The notes below the pieces were generated by a model, which was given only the letters and a program-made list of their open reading frames with translations, was not told where the DNA came from and made no database searches. Below, piece by piece: positions 33,001 to 41,165 of a stretch of 64,000 nucleotides of DNA (position 1 is the stretch's first letter; each line of letters starts with the position of its first letter). Made by a program: the position numbers and the translations under genes. The stretch is from UBA6623 sp965217195 (GTDB taxonomy: Bacteria > Acidobacteriota > Terriglobia > Bryobacterales > UBA6623): assembly GCA_965217195.1 (NCBI GenBank), contig CBDCHL010000002.1, forward strand, positions 186,001 to 250,000. Direction: 5' to 3'.

Positions 33001-35958
33001 GTGGCCTCGTCCCTCAAATCAATTCCTTTCCATGACCGCGCAGCCGCGGAGCGCAATTTTCGCTTCGTCGCCGACAGCCTGCCCGAGCAGGCATTGACAG
33101 CGTTGCGCCAGTCGCTGGCGCAGTCTCCCGATCCGGACTCGTCGCTCAACTATCTCGAGCGTTTCTTGAAGCACGCCGAACAGACCGGCGAACCTTTCCC
33201 GCCCCGCGGCAATCGCCTGCAGATCTTGGTGGTGGTCTTCGGCAACAGCCATTTCCTCGCCGAAACGCTGTTTCGGCACCCCGAGCTGCTGGAGTGGGCG
33301 CTCGACGAGAATCGCCTTTACCGCGTGCTCTCGACCGATGAGATGCGGTCGGAATTGGGGTGGCTTCCCGCCGACCTTGGCGACGGCGAGGCCGCCAAGA
33401 CCCTGGCGAGGTTTAAGCGCATGCATCTGCTGCGTATCGTGATCCGCGACTTGTTGCGATTCGCAACCTTGGCTGAAATCACCGAAGAGCTCTCGAACCT
33501 GGCGGACGCCATTCTGCGGGGCGCGCAAGAGCACATCCAACAGCAGCTGGGACATCGCTTCGGTCGTCCGCTGACCCAAGCGGACTCCGGGCCCATTGAA
33601 TCCCACTTCGTCGTCTTGGCCCTCGGAAAACTCGGCGCGCGCGAACTGAACTACAGCTCCGATATCGACCTGATGTATCTCTACACCGCGGAAGCCGAAA
33701 CATCGGGTCCCGTGACGATCTCAGGTCGTGAGTTCTTCACTCAACTTGCACAGCGTTTGACGCGGATGCTTTCGCGGATCACGCCGGAAGGCTCTTGTTT
33801 CCGAGTCGACCTACGACTGCGGCCGGAAGGCGGCAGCGGCGAAATGGCGCTTCCCCTCGGCAACGCGATGAAGTACTACGACACCCGTGCTCGCGATTGG
33901 GAATTGCAAATGCTCATCAAGGCACGCCCGGCAGCCGGAAATCGCCCCTTGGGTGAAACCTTTCTTGCGATGGTCGAGCCCCTGATCTATCAAACGACCA
34001 CCGACTTTTCCATGATCGAACGCGTCGCCGAAACACGCGACCGCATTCAGAAAACCCTCTCAGCCCGACGGGACAACAGCGTCAACGTCAAATTGAGCCG
34101 AGGCGGAATTCGCGACATCGAGTTCCTTGTGCAGTGCCTGCAACGCCTCTATGGCGGACGCGAGCCATGGCTCCGAGGTGGTGGCACCCTGCTCAGCCTC
34201 CACCGCCTGCGTGACAAAGGCTACCTTTCCCCGCAGGACTACTCGCGCCTGTACGGCGCATACTCTTACCTGCGAACCCTCGAACACCGTCTCCAAATCG
34301 AAAACAACCGCCAAATCCACACCCTTCCGTCGCAGCCGGAACCCCGGCGGATCCTCACCCGCAAGATCTACGGCAGGAGTTCCCCGCGGGTTGACAGCCT
34401 GGGACCTGATGTAGAACGGCACTTGCGGCGAGTCAGCGAAATCTACGAGCGCGTGATCGGCGGGCAGCGGCCGACCGAGCCCCCCGCGCCTTCGACTGCC
34501 CAAGCCCGCCTCGACAAGCCCCCCATCGACCCCGTCCCCGACCCCAGCCGGCAGGCGCAGCTCCAACACCTCGCCCAACAATCGCCACGCTTGGCGAAAA
34601 CGGTCGCCGAGCTGCCTGTCCGATGGGGCCGAAAGCATTTCGAACACTTCCTAAACAACTTGGTCACGACTCCCGGCCTTCTGAAGACCTTCGAGCAACA
34701 CCCGCGCTTGATGAAATGTATCGGGGACTTGATCGAGCACAGTCCGTATCTCGCCGAACAGATCATTCGCAACCCGAGAGCAGCCGCCGAGCTGCGGGGA
34801 ATCACCGAGATCGAACCACGGCAAGGCGATGGCCATGATCGGACACCGCAAGAATCCAAGAAAGACAACGACGCGCTTCTTGCGGCCTTGCAGGCCGAGG
34901 TTGGCAACGAAGGCTCATCACTCGACGAATCGACAGCGGCGCTGCGGCGACTTTATCGTCGCCGCATGCTCGAGCTGCTGGCCGAAAGCGTCTACCTCCG
35001 CGCACCCATCTTCTCTACGCTGGACAAAACCAGCCGTCTGGCCGAATTCGTGATCCAGCAGGCCCTAGGAATGGCCATCGAAGAAACCGAACGGGCGCTC
35101 GATCAGCCCAGGCCGGCCGCGCCCCTACAGATCATCGCTCTCGGGCGCCTGGGGATGCGCGAATTCGACCTGGGTTCGGACGCGGACCTTGCCTTCGTTG
35201 TGCCCGACGAAGGGGCGCTGTCGTTCAAATGGTGGCGCCAAGCCGTCGCGACTCTCGTCGACATCATGAGTAGTTACACGCGCGACGGCACGCTTTTCAC
35301 CATAGACAGCCGCTTGAGGCCGATGGGGCGAGACGGCCCCTTGATCCAGACGGAATCACGCTTCAAACAGTATTTCTCCGAGCAAGCCGAAGCGTGGGAA
35401 GCCATCACGTACATGAAGGCTCGCATCATCGCCGGGAACATCGATCAGGGCACGAAGTTCTTGAGCGAACTACAGGATGTTGACTGGCGGCGCTACGGTG
35501 TGAGCGACGATCCGGCTACCGAGCTCGTCGCCATGCGGCGAAGGATCGAAGAAGCGCACGGAAGCGCGCAGCCGATCAAGGCCGGCCCGGGCGGCTATTA
35601 CGACGTGGACTTCATCCTGATGTACTTGCGGCTGAGGAACGCCGGCATCTTCTTCCCTTCCCTCAACACGCCCGAACGGATCGAAATACTCCGCGCGACC
35701 AACGCCCTGGACCCGGACCAGGCCGAAACACTCGAAAGAGCGGCCGAATTCTTGCGCTCGCTGGACCACGCTGTTCGAGTAGCCGGAGGGCCCGCCGCAA
35801 ATAAGATTCCCGTGTCGGTCTCGCAACGGGAAATTGTCAGCAAGTTGGTGGAACGCTGGAGCCGCGTTCAGATCGCCCCGGGCGGCTTCCCGGAAAGTTT
35901 TGACGCGGTGCGTCGAGAGACTCGGAGGTTGTTTCAGCAGATCTTCAACACGAGCTGA
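33001..35958 (+). CDS. glnE: Bifunctional glutamine synthetase adenylyltransferase/deadenylase
   Basis: Controls glutamine synthetase by adding or removing AMP in response to nitrogen status. At 985 residues it has the full family length. Two nucleotidyltransferase domains are visible: ALGKLGARELNYSSDIDL (about 206-223; deadenylase half) and ALGRLGMREFDLGSDADL (about 715-732; adenylylase half), each with the metal-binding DxD. Helical regulatory domains lie between and after. The GTG start at 33001 is the only sensible one. Neither glnA nor glnB is in the window. Confidence 0.96.
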   Translation: MASSLKSIPFHDRAAAERNFRFVADSLPEQALTALRQSLAQSPDPDSSLNYLERFLKHAEQTGEPFPPRGNRLQILVVVFGNSHFLAETLFRHPELLEWALDENRLYRVLSTDEMRSELGWLPADLGDGEAAKTLARFKRMHLLRIVIRDLLRFATLAEITEELSNLADAILRGAQEHIQQQLGHRFGRPLTQADSGPIESHFVVLALGKLGARELNYSSDIDLMYLYTAEAETSGPVTISGREFFTQLAQRLTRMLSRITPEGSCFRVDLRLRPEGGSGEMALPLGNAMKYYDTRARDWELQMLIKARPAAGNRPLGETFLAMVEPLIYQTTTDFSMIERVAETRDRIQKTLSARRDNSVNVKLSRGGIRDIEFLVQCLQRLYGGREPWLRGGGTLLSLHRLRDKGYLSPQDYSRLYGAYSYLRTLEHRLQIENNRQIHTLPSQPEPRRILTRKIYGRSSPRVDSLGPDVERHLRRVSEIYERVIGGQRPTEPPAPSTAQARLDKPPIDPVPDPSRQAQLQHLAQQSPRLAKTVAELPVRWGRKHFEHFLNNLVTTPGLLKTFEQHPRLMKCIGDLIEHSPYLAEQIIRNPRAAAELRGITEIEPRQGDGHDRTPQESKKDNDALLAALQAEVGNEGSSLDESTAALRRLYRRRMLELLAESVYLRAPIFSTLDKTSRLAEFVIQQALGMAIEETERALDQPRPAAPLQIIALGRLGMREFDLGSDADLAFVVPDEGALSFKWWRQAVATLVDIMSSYTRDGTLFTIDSRLRPMGRDGPLIQTESRFKQYFSEQAEAWEAITYMKARIIAGNIDQGTKFLSELQDVDWRRYGVSDDPATELVAMRRRIEEAHGSAQPIKAGPGGYYDVDFILMYLRLRNAGIFFPSLNTPERIEILRATNALDPDQAETLERAAEFLRSLDHAVRVAGGPAANKIPVSVSQREIVSKLVERWSRVQIAPGGFPESFDAVRRETRRLFQQIFNTS

Positions 35959-35970
35959 TCGAAGCAAGCT

Positions 35971-36261
35971 CTAATTGATCAGCGGGTTGGCGAGAATCAA
36001 GGCGAGCAGATTGTAGACGACAAGCCCCGCAAAGAACACGTTCACCCGTCGCAACAACCGTTCGCGCGAACGGTAAAAACACACGATCGCAAGCACTACG
36101 GCAACGGCTTTGAGCAAGAAAAGTCCAGTGATCGGATCGGGAGTTGCCAGCATTACCCACCGTACGAGCGGATTGCTCTCCCCGACGCCCTGCATCATAA
36201 AAGCGATCGTAGTGAGTGCGTCCAGCAATTGGAGGTAGATGAATTGAGCAAGAAGATTCAC
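35971..36261 (-). CDS. DUF5658-like small membrane protein
   Basis: A 96-residue protein with three hydrophobic segments (about 5-22, 42-62, 70-92). The pattern LLDALTTIAFM then GESNPLVRWVM fits DUF5658 proteins of unknown function. It converges on glnE with a 12-base gap. The 99 bases upstream of its start hold an AT-rich stretch with TAGGTCTTA twice (near 36320 and 36350). Confidence 0.65.
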   Translation of the reverse strand: MNLLAQFIYLQLLDALTTIAFMMQGVGESNPLVRWVMLATPDPITGLFLLKAVAVVLAIVCFYRSRERLLRRVNVFFAGLVVYNLLALILANPLIN

Positions 36262-36360
36262 TTCACACCTCGTGTACCCGCTAAGAAAAAAGTACTAAAA
36301 CCACCTACGGATCGTTCTAGGTCTTAGGTAGTTTAGCTTAGCATGTGTAGGTCTTATTGT

Positions 36361-37275
36361 CTACTGCAACGTGGCGCGAATCGAATCAAATTCGCTCTGA
36401 AACCGTTCCTGTAGCTCCGGCAACCTGTCACTAAGTCCAATGGTTTCAAACGCTTCGTCTGGATTAGGAGGCTCAACAACTTCACTCAACAGGATACCGA
36501 GTCCCTGAAAATTCACGTACGCGTCGGCGGCATGGACGAGATGGGCCAACGAAACCTCTTCCTGGCATTCGCCCTGGGCCAAATCAGGGGCGTGATGAAA
36601 ACGGGCGGCCTGCTGGATGACCTCGGGGAGCTTCCAGCGTGCCAACACCGCGTGCGAAAGTTCGGAGTGGGTGATGTTTAGGATGTCGTGCTCCGCCTTT
36701 TCGATAGAACCCTCGTCCTCGTCACGCCGAGCGGCCAGGGGCTCCAAGACCTCAGGCGCCGCTGTGATGATGAGTAAACGGCCCACATCATGGAATAGAC
36801 CAGCCGCGAAAGCCGCATCTACCTCCTCGGAATGTGTGTAATGGGCCAAGAACTGCGTCATGATCGCACAGCCCAGCGCATGCTGAGAGTACTCGGCAAA
36901 AAGCTTCTTCGACTTCGCCGACGGTTTCTGAAGCATGCGCCGCATCGAAAACGCCAGGGCCAGGTTGCGCAGGGTTTCAAACCCAAGCAAGGTAACGGCA
37001 TGGCGGATGCCCGATACCCGGCTCTGAAGCCCGTAGTAGGCCGAATTGACACACCGCAGCACGTTCCCGCTGAGTACGCTGTCTTTCTCGATGATCGCGG
37101 AGATTTGAGAGGCCGACGAGTTCGTGTCGTTGATGAGCTGAAGAAGCTGATTCAAGATCGTTGCCAGCGGGGGCAGCTTGTCCAGCGACCCGAGCAGCAT
37201 GGTCCGGTAATCTTTCGGCGGCGACGAGCGAGATCCGGTCCCCGGAGGCGGAGGTATATTCGTGTAAACAGACAC
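36361..37275 (-). CDS. HDOD-domain signalling protein
   Basis: A 304-residue cytoplasmic protein with an HDOD domain (about 25-230), a degenerate HD-hydrolase fold used in signalling, often near chemotaxis or c-di-GMP genes. Seen: LPPLATILNQLLQLIND, IIEKDSVLSGNVLRCVNSAYY and AVTLLGFETLRNLAL, then a helical HDVGRLL segment. Usually it acts as a protein-binding scaffold rather than an enzyme. No effector domain is fused. Confidence 0.9.
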   Translation of the reverse strand: MSVYTNIPPPPGTGSRSSPPKDYRTMLLGSLDKLPPLATILNQLLQLINDTNSSASQISAIIEKDSVLSGNVLRCVNSAYYGLQSRVSGIRHAVTLLGFETLRNLALAFSMRRMLQKPSAKSKKLFAEYSQHALGCAIMTQFLAHYTHSEEVDAAFAAGLFHDVGRLLIITAAPEVLEPLAARRDEDEGSIEKAEHDILNITHSELSHAVLARWKLPEVIQQAARFHHAPDLAQGECQEEVSLAHLVHAADAYVNFQGLGILLSEVVEPPNPDEAFETIGLSDRLPELQERFQSEFDSIRATLQ

Positions 37276-37389
37276 TGGCCGAGACTCCTCAACATCGTAT
37301 CGACAACCAGAGCCGAACTCGTGAGACCGAGCCCTAGTCAGGTGGAGGGAACCGACCGTGACGGCCTGATGCCGCCGCTCGGAGCGGGA

Positions 37390-39003
37390 TCAATCCAAGC
37401 CGTGATCAGTTCCGCAGAGGTGGACGCCCATGCCCATCTCGCGGAAGGCGGCGATTTTGGCCGCCAGCGCTCGGTTAGCCCCTTCGGCGTCGGGGCCGTA
37501 GGCGACTTGGATGTGATTTGACTTGTGGCGGGCCATCAATTGATCGCGGCTGATGCCGTAGGTGACCGCGTGCATGATGGGCCATTGTGGAGTGGTGATC
37601 TGCCGGCGCCTTTCTGTTTCTTCCCGCGGCAGTTCCACGACTTTCGCGCGCCCCACATCGGCATGGAGGCGTCCGTCCGCGACGAAAATGCGGCTCCAGA
37701 CGATCTCGCCCGGCTTGCTGATGCCCTTGACAGTCCCCCCGCCGAGAGGAAAATACATCGGAGGCTGGCGTTCGCTGACGGTCCCCGTGTACCCGCCAAT
37801 CAGGTGTTGGGGCGGAACCGAGCCCGAAATTTCGAACACCCAGACGAACTCTTCCCGCCCGTTAACTGGATGCGATTCACCGTAACGAATATCGTGCAGC
37901 GTGGTTTCCGGGTCGAAACCCAAGCGCTTCCAAATGCGGTTGGTCACCAGTGCGTCAAGGCCCGCGCATTCGTCGACTTCATTGAAATGCGGAAGCGCCT
38001 CGCCTTCAAACAATACACGACTGTTGTCGCGCGCCTTCGCCGGAGGCCGGTCAACGTTGTTTAACAGCCCCTCGACGAGATCCGAAGCAGGCGTCAGATC
38101 CTTCAGCCCTTGCTGGTATTGGATGCCGATCGTGTCGCAACCATAGTCATCCGCGATCCGCAAAGCGGCTATGTACATCTTGCATTGCTCGAGAACTTGG
38201 TGATCCGTCAAGTCCGACTCCGCCGTTGAGCCGGTCTTGAAGGTCATGCCCTTGGCGTCGAGCCAATCGCGCACCTGCTGGGCCTCGCCGTCGGTAACCT
38301 TTTGCATTGCAGCGAAAAGGGCGGATTGGCTGAGACGTTCCTTGAACACTCCCGTGGGGTGAAGCAACTCATCAGGGATGATCGCGTTGTACATCCCCAT
38401 GCACCCCTCGTCGAAAACACCCATGATCGCTTTGTCGGTCCGTAACCCGTATGCAACTTCGCGACCGACTGCGGCCATCTCATCCGGCAAGGCAAGACTG
38501 GACGCGTCCTTAGCATGCTGAGTGTCGTGGGAGACCGTGCCCTCCGCGAGCCATTTCCGCAAACCGGCAAGGAAAAAGTCGTCGGCGAAATTCTCGCTCC
38601 ACAGCGTGCTGTAAGCGACTCCCGCCTTGGTCAAGCTTCCGTTGAGGTTGAGCATTCCGACTAAACCCGGCCACTGACCGCTCCAATTGGCAACCGTCAA
38701 AATCGGGCCCTCGTGGGTGAGCAGCCCGTGCAAGAGGTGGTGGCTGTATTGCCAGACGGCCTCGACGACAACTAACGGAACATCGCGCGGAATCGATCGA
38801 AACACCTCCATGCCGCGAGCTTGGCTGTCTACGAAACCGTGCTGCTTGGCTTCGTCGTAGTCATGGGCGCGCCGCACATTGTGTCCCTCGCGCTCGATGG
38901 CCGCGGTCAGTTTGGACTCAACCTCGGCCTGGGCGGGCCAACACATCCGATTGGCGGAGAGACGCAAATCTCCGTTGGCAACAAGATAAACCTCTTTGCC
39001 CAT
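37390..39003 (-). CDS. L-fucose/L-arabinose isomerase-family protein
   Basis: About 537 residues counting from MGKEVYL (ATG at 39003), preferred over the upstream 39066 start, which adds an unlikely leader. Resembles FucI-type isomerases: VANWSGQWPGLVGMLNL, a FDEGCMGMYNAIIPDELL-like segment split across the domain border, and GIQYQQGLKDL. These enzymes convert an aldose to a ketose at a Mn site. Substrate unknown; no sugar pathway genes are adjacent. It might equally be a noncanonical paralogue. Confidence 0.7.
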   Translation of the reverse strand: MGKEVYLVANGDLRLSANRMCWPAQAEVESKLTAAIEREGHNVRRAHDYDEAKQHGFVDSQARGMEVFRSIPRDVPLVVVEAVWQYSHHLLHGLLTHEGPILTVANWSGQWPGLVGMLNLNGSLTKAGVAYSTLWSENFADDFFLAGLRKWLAEGTVSHDTQHAKDASSLALPDEMAAVGREVAYGLRTDKAIMGVFDEGCMGMYNAIIPDELLHPTGVFKERLSQSALFAAMQKVTDGEAQQVRDWLDAKGMTFKTGSTAESDLTDHQVLEQCKMYIAALRIADDYGCDTIGIQYQQGLKDLTPASDLVEGLLNNVDRPPAKARDNSRVLFEGEALPHFNEVDECAGLDALVTNRIWKRLGFDPETTLHDIRYGESHPVNGREEFVWVFEISGSVPPQHLIGGYTGTVSERQPPMYFPLGGGTVKGISKPGEIVWSRIFVADGRLHADVGRAKVVELPREETERRRQITTPQWPIMHAVTYGISRDQLMARHKSNHIQVAYGPDAEGANRALAAKIAAFREMGMGVHLCGTDHGLD

Positions 39004-39126
39004 ACGCCGAGTATTTTCGCAGAAGCCGAGTTCCGGACGCCACAAACCTGGTGGAACACGAAACAACTATCGCGCCGGCTCCAGGAAGAAAGCGTTGGCC
39101 GGTCGGAGTTGCACGTTCGGGTGCAA

Positions 39127-39993
39127 TCACTCGAGTGCCATCGCCGACGCCCACGGTCTAGCGTTCGACTTCGGCAAGCCTTGGATCTTGATCTCCATTC
39201 GATCGCCCACCGTATAGATCCCCGTCAACTCCAGTACATAGTGGCCGCGCAAGACCGAATAGACGGCCTTGGCCAGATCCTTAGGGTCTTGCTTCCTCGG
39301 GCGGGCGCGGAAGTGAGCGCCGCCGGTTCGCCGAGCCAAGCGACGTAACAAACCGCGGTCAACACCGCTTGCGTAGACCGGGTAAATCGATGCACGCTTT
39401 TCGCGCGCCAAACGCAAAACGTCCGCCAGAGGAACCTTACTGCGCCCTTCCACGCCCGCGGCTAAGACTACAATCACCCGCCGCGCCGCCGAGGACACAT
39501 CGAACCCTCCATCGAGTGCTGCGAAGAGCGCGTCAAGAATTCGCGGGTTGTTCCCGTACCGCACTCCGCGCAAGGAGCCCATGAGGGTCTGTTTGCTGTT
39601 CGTAAAGTCCTGCAACAAATCGGCCGAGTCGTGGAAACCCACAATGGCCATCTGTTCGCTTTGCCCTAGGCCCTCGACGAAAGCGGCGCTCAGGGGGCGC
39701 ACTACCTGCCCGAGGGCACTGGTATCGACGAGCAACATAACGTCGAGCAATGTTTTCTTGTACTCGGCGTTGACCACCCGAAGCGGCGTTTTGTCATCTA
39801 TGACGGAAAAGTTCTCCACTTGCAGATTCTCGATCGGTTCACCGGTCTTTTCGTTGAACACCGTCACGAGCAGTTCGGCTTGCTGAGCCGATGCGATCCG
39901 AGCGATCAATGCCGGAAACAGGAGGATTCCAACAAGTACGCTCGCGATGCGACGGCCTCGGGCACCACGATCTGCCGTCATATTCCCAACCAC
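39127..39993 (-). CDS. Secreted VWFA-related protein (TIGR03436-like)
   Basis: A 288-residue exported protein with signal peptide (about 14-36). It has the acidobacterial VWFA-related layout: LLVTVFNEKTGEPIENL then VENFSVIDD, and a von Willebrand A-like domain whose metal site reads MLLVDTSALG in place of the strict DxSxS. The function is unknown; many copies per genome are usual in Acidobacteriota. It overlaps the transporter gene downstream by 16 bases, so both are coupled. ATG at 39981 is an alternative start. Confidence 0.85.
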   Translation of the reverse strand: MVGNMTADRGARGRRIASVLVGILLFPALIARIASAQQAELLVTVFNEKTGEPIENLQVENFSVIDDKTPLRVVNAEYKKTLLDVMLLVDTSALGQVVRPLSAAFVEGLGQSEQMAIVGFHDSADLLQDFTNSKQTLMGSLRGVRYGNNPRILDALFAALDGGFDVSSAARRVIVVLAAGVEGRSKVPLADVLRLAREKRASIYPVYASGVDRGLLRRLARRTGGAHFRARPRKQDPKDLAKAVYSVLRGHYVLELTGIYTVGDRMEIKIQGLPKSNARPWASAMALE

Positions 39994-40988
39994 CCCGCGT
40001 CGGTGACAGCTTTCGCGAGAATAGCTACTCCCAGCAATGTCACCACGACGGCGCTGCCCACTGGGAGCAAACGCATCAAAGGACCGCCCTTGGTGACACG
40101 CTTGAGCGCCGGCCCCGCCAGCACCATCGCCACACCAATAGCGATCAAAATCGCGGCCAGACCCAGGCTGAAGGCGGCCAAGATCATCAACCCGAAAACA
40201 ACACGGTTGAGCGTGAAGGAGATCAGCAAGACCGCCAGTGCTTCAGGGCAAGGAATCAAACCGCCCGAGATACCCAACGAAAGCAGGCTTCCCCGCCCTT
40301 CTCCGGGAGCGCTGGAGTGAGCGTGGCTGTGGCTGTGTTCATGGCTGTGCGTGTGGTCCGGTTCGGCCTGATCGTCGTGGTCGTGGGAATGTCCGTGGTG
40401 ATGACCGTGTTCATGATCGTGATCGTGCCCATCGCTGTGATCGTGAGAATGACCTTCTTCATGAGGATGGTGAGAGTGCGTGTGCCCGCCCGGTCCATGT
40501 GAATGAGAGTGCGCATGGGCCTCGGCAAGCTCGGGGTACCGAAAGAACTTCCAGCGTGAACCGAGCAGCCACCCGCCGATACCGACGATCAACACACCGC
40601 TGACGATAGACAGCCAGGCGTACAACTGCTCCATCAAGAAGTATTGTGAGGCGTAAAGAGTCAACAGACCGAGCACAAAAACGGTTGCAGTATGGGTGAC
40701 CGTAACCACTGTGCCGAGAAAGACGGCGTCCCAAACGGTGCCTTTGGAGCCGACCAGATAGGCCGCCACCAGCGCCTTCCCGTGCCCGGGGGTTAGGGCG
40801 TGGGCGGCGCCGGCGACGAACGCAACCCCCAGGGCAAAGAGGAAGAAGCCCGAATCCGAGTCCCCCGCCCGCACCAGTTGCTTGAGCTTCTCGCCAAGCT
40901 CGCTGTCGGCGTCACCCGACGCCTGCAACGCCGCCGCCGGAGTCGCGAGCACCGCGAGAATGAGTACCAATCGAAGGAAGATTCGCAT
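39978..40988 (-). CDS. NicO/RcnA-type nickel-cobalt transporter with His-rich loop
   Basis: An inner-membrane carrier of about 336 residues from MRIFLRL (ATG 40988; an in-frame start at 41036 adds an unlikely leader). It has a signal-like N-terminus, then AGAAHALTPGHGKALVAAYL, the NicO family signature. A cytoplasmic loop of about 65 residues is extremely rich in His and Asp (HSHSHGPGGHTHSHH and HDHDHEHGHHHGHSHDHDD), a metal buffer or sensor. The C-terminal half starts SGGLIPCPEALAV. It most likely exports Ni or Co, as RcnA does, or moves other divalent metals. It overlaps the VWFA gene start. Confidence 0.88.
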   Translation of the reverse strand: MRIFLRLVLILAVLATPAAALQASGDADSELGEKLKQLVRAGDSDSGFFLFALGVAFVAGAAHALTPGHGKALVAAYLVGSKGTVWDAVFLGTVVTVTHTATVFVLGLLTLYASQYFLMEQLYAWLSIVSGVLIVGIGGWLLGSRWKFFRYPELAEAHAHSHSHGPGGHTHSHHPHEEGHSHDHSDGHDHDHEHGHHHGHSHDHDDQAEPDHTHSHEHSHSHAHSSAPGEGRGSLLSLGISGGLIPCPEALAVLLISFTLNRVVFGLMILAAFSLGLAAILIAIGVAMVLAGPALKRVTKGGPLMRLLPVGSAVVVTLLGVAILAKAVTDAGWLGI

Positions 40989-41165
40989 AGCGTCTGGGGA
41001 ACAATCCACCCAAGAACGTTTCGGGCAGCTATTCATTGTAAGCCCAAGTAGTCGCGAGTGGACCCGTGACGCTTTGAGTGCTCCAGCGGCGCGGCGAGCT
41101 TCCCGACCTGCCCGATCACACTTCTGCGTGACTCCGTTTGTCTTGCCCTAACCCGGCTTGTCACA

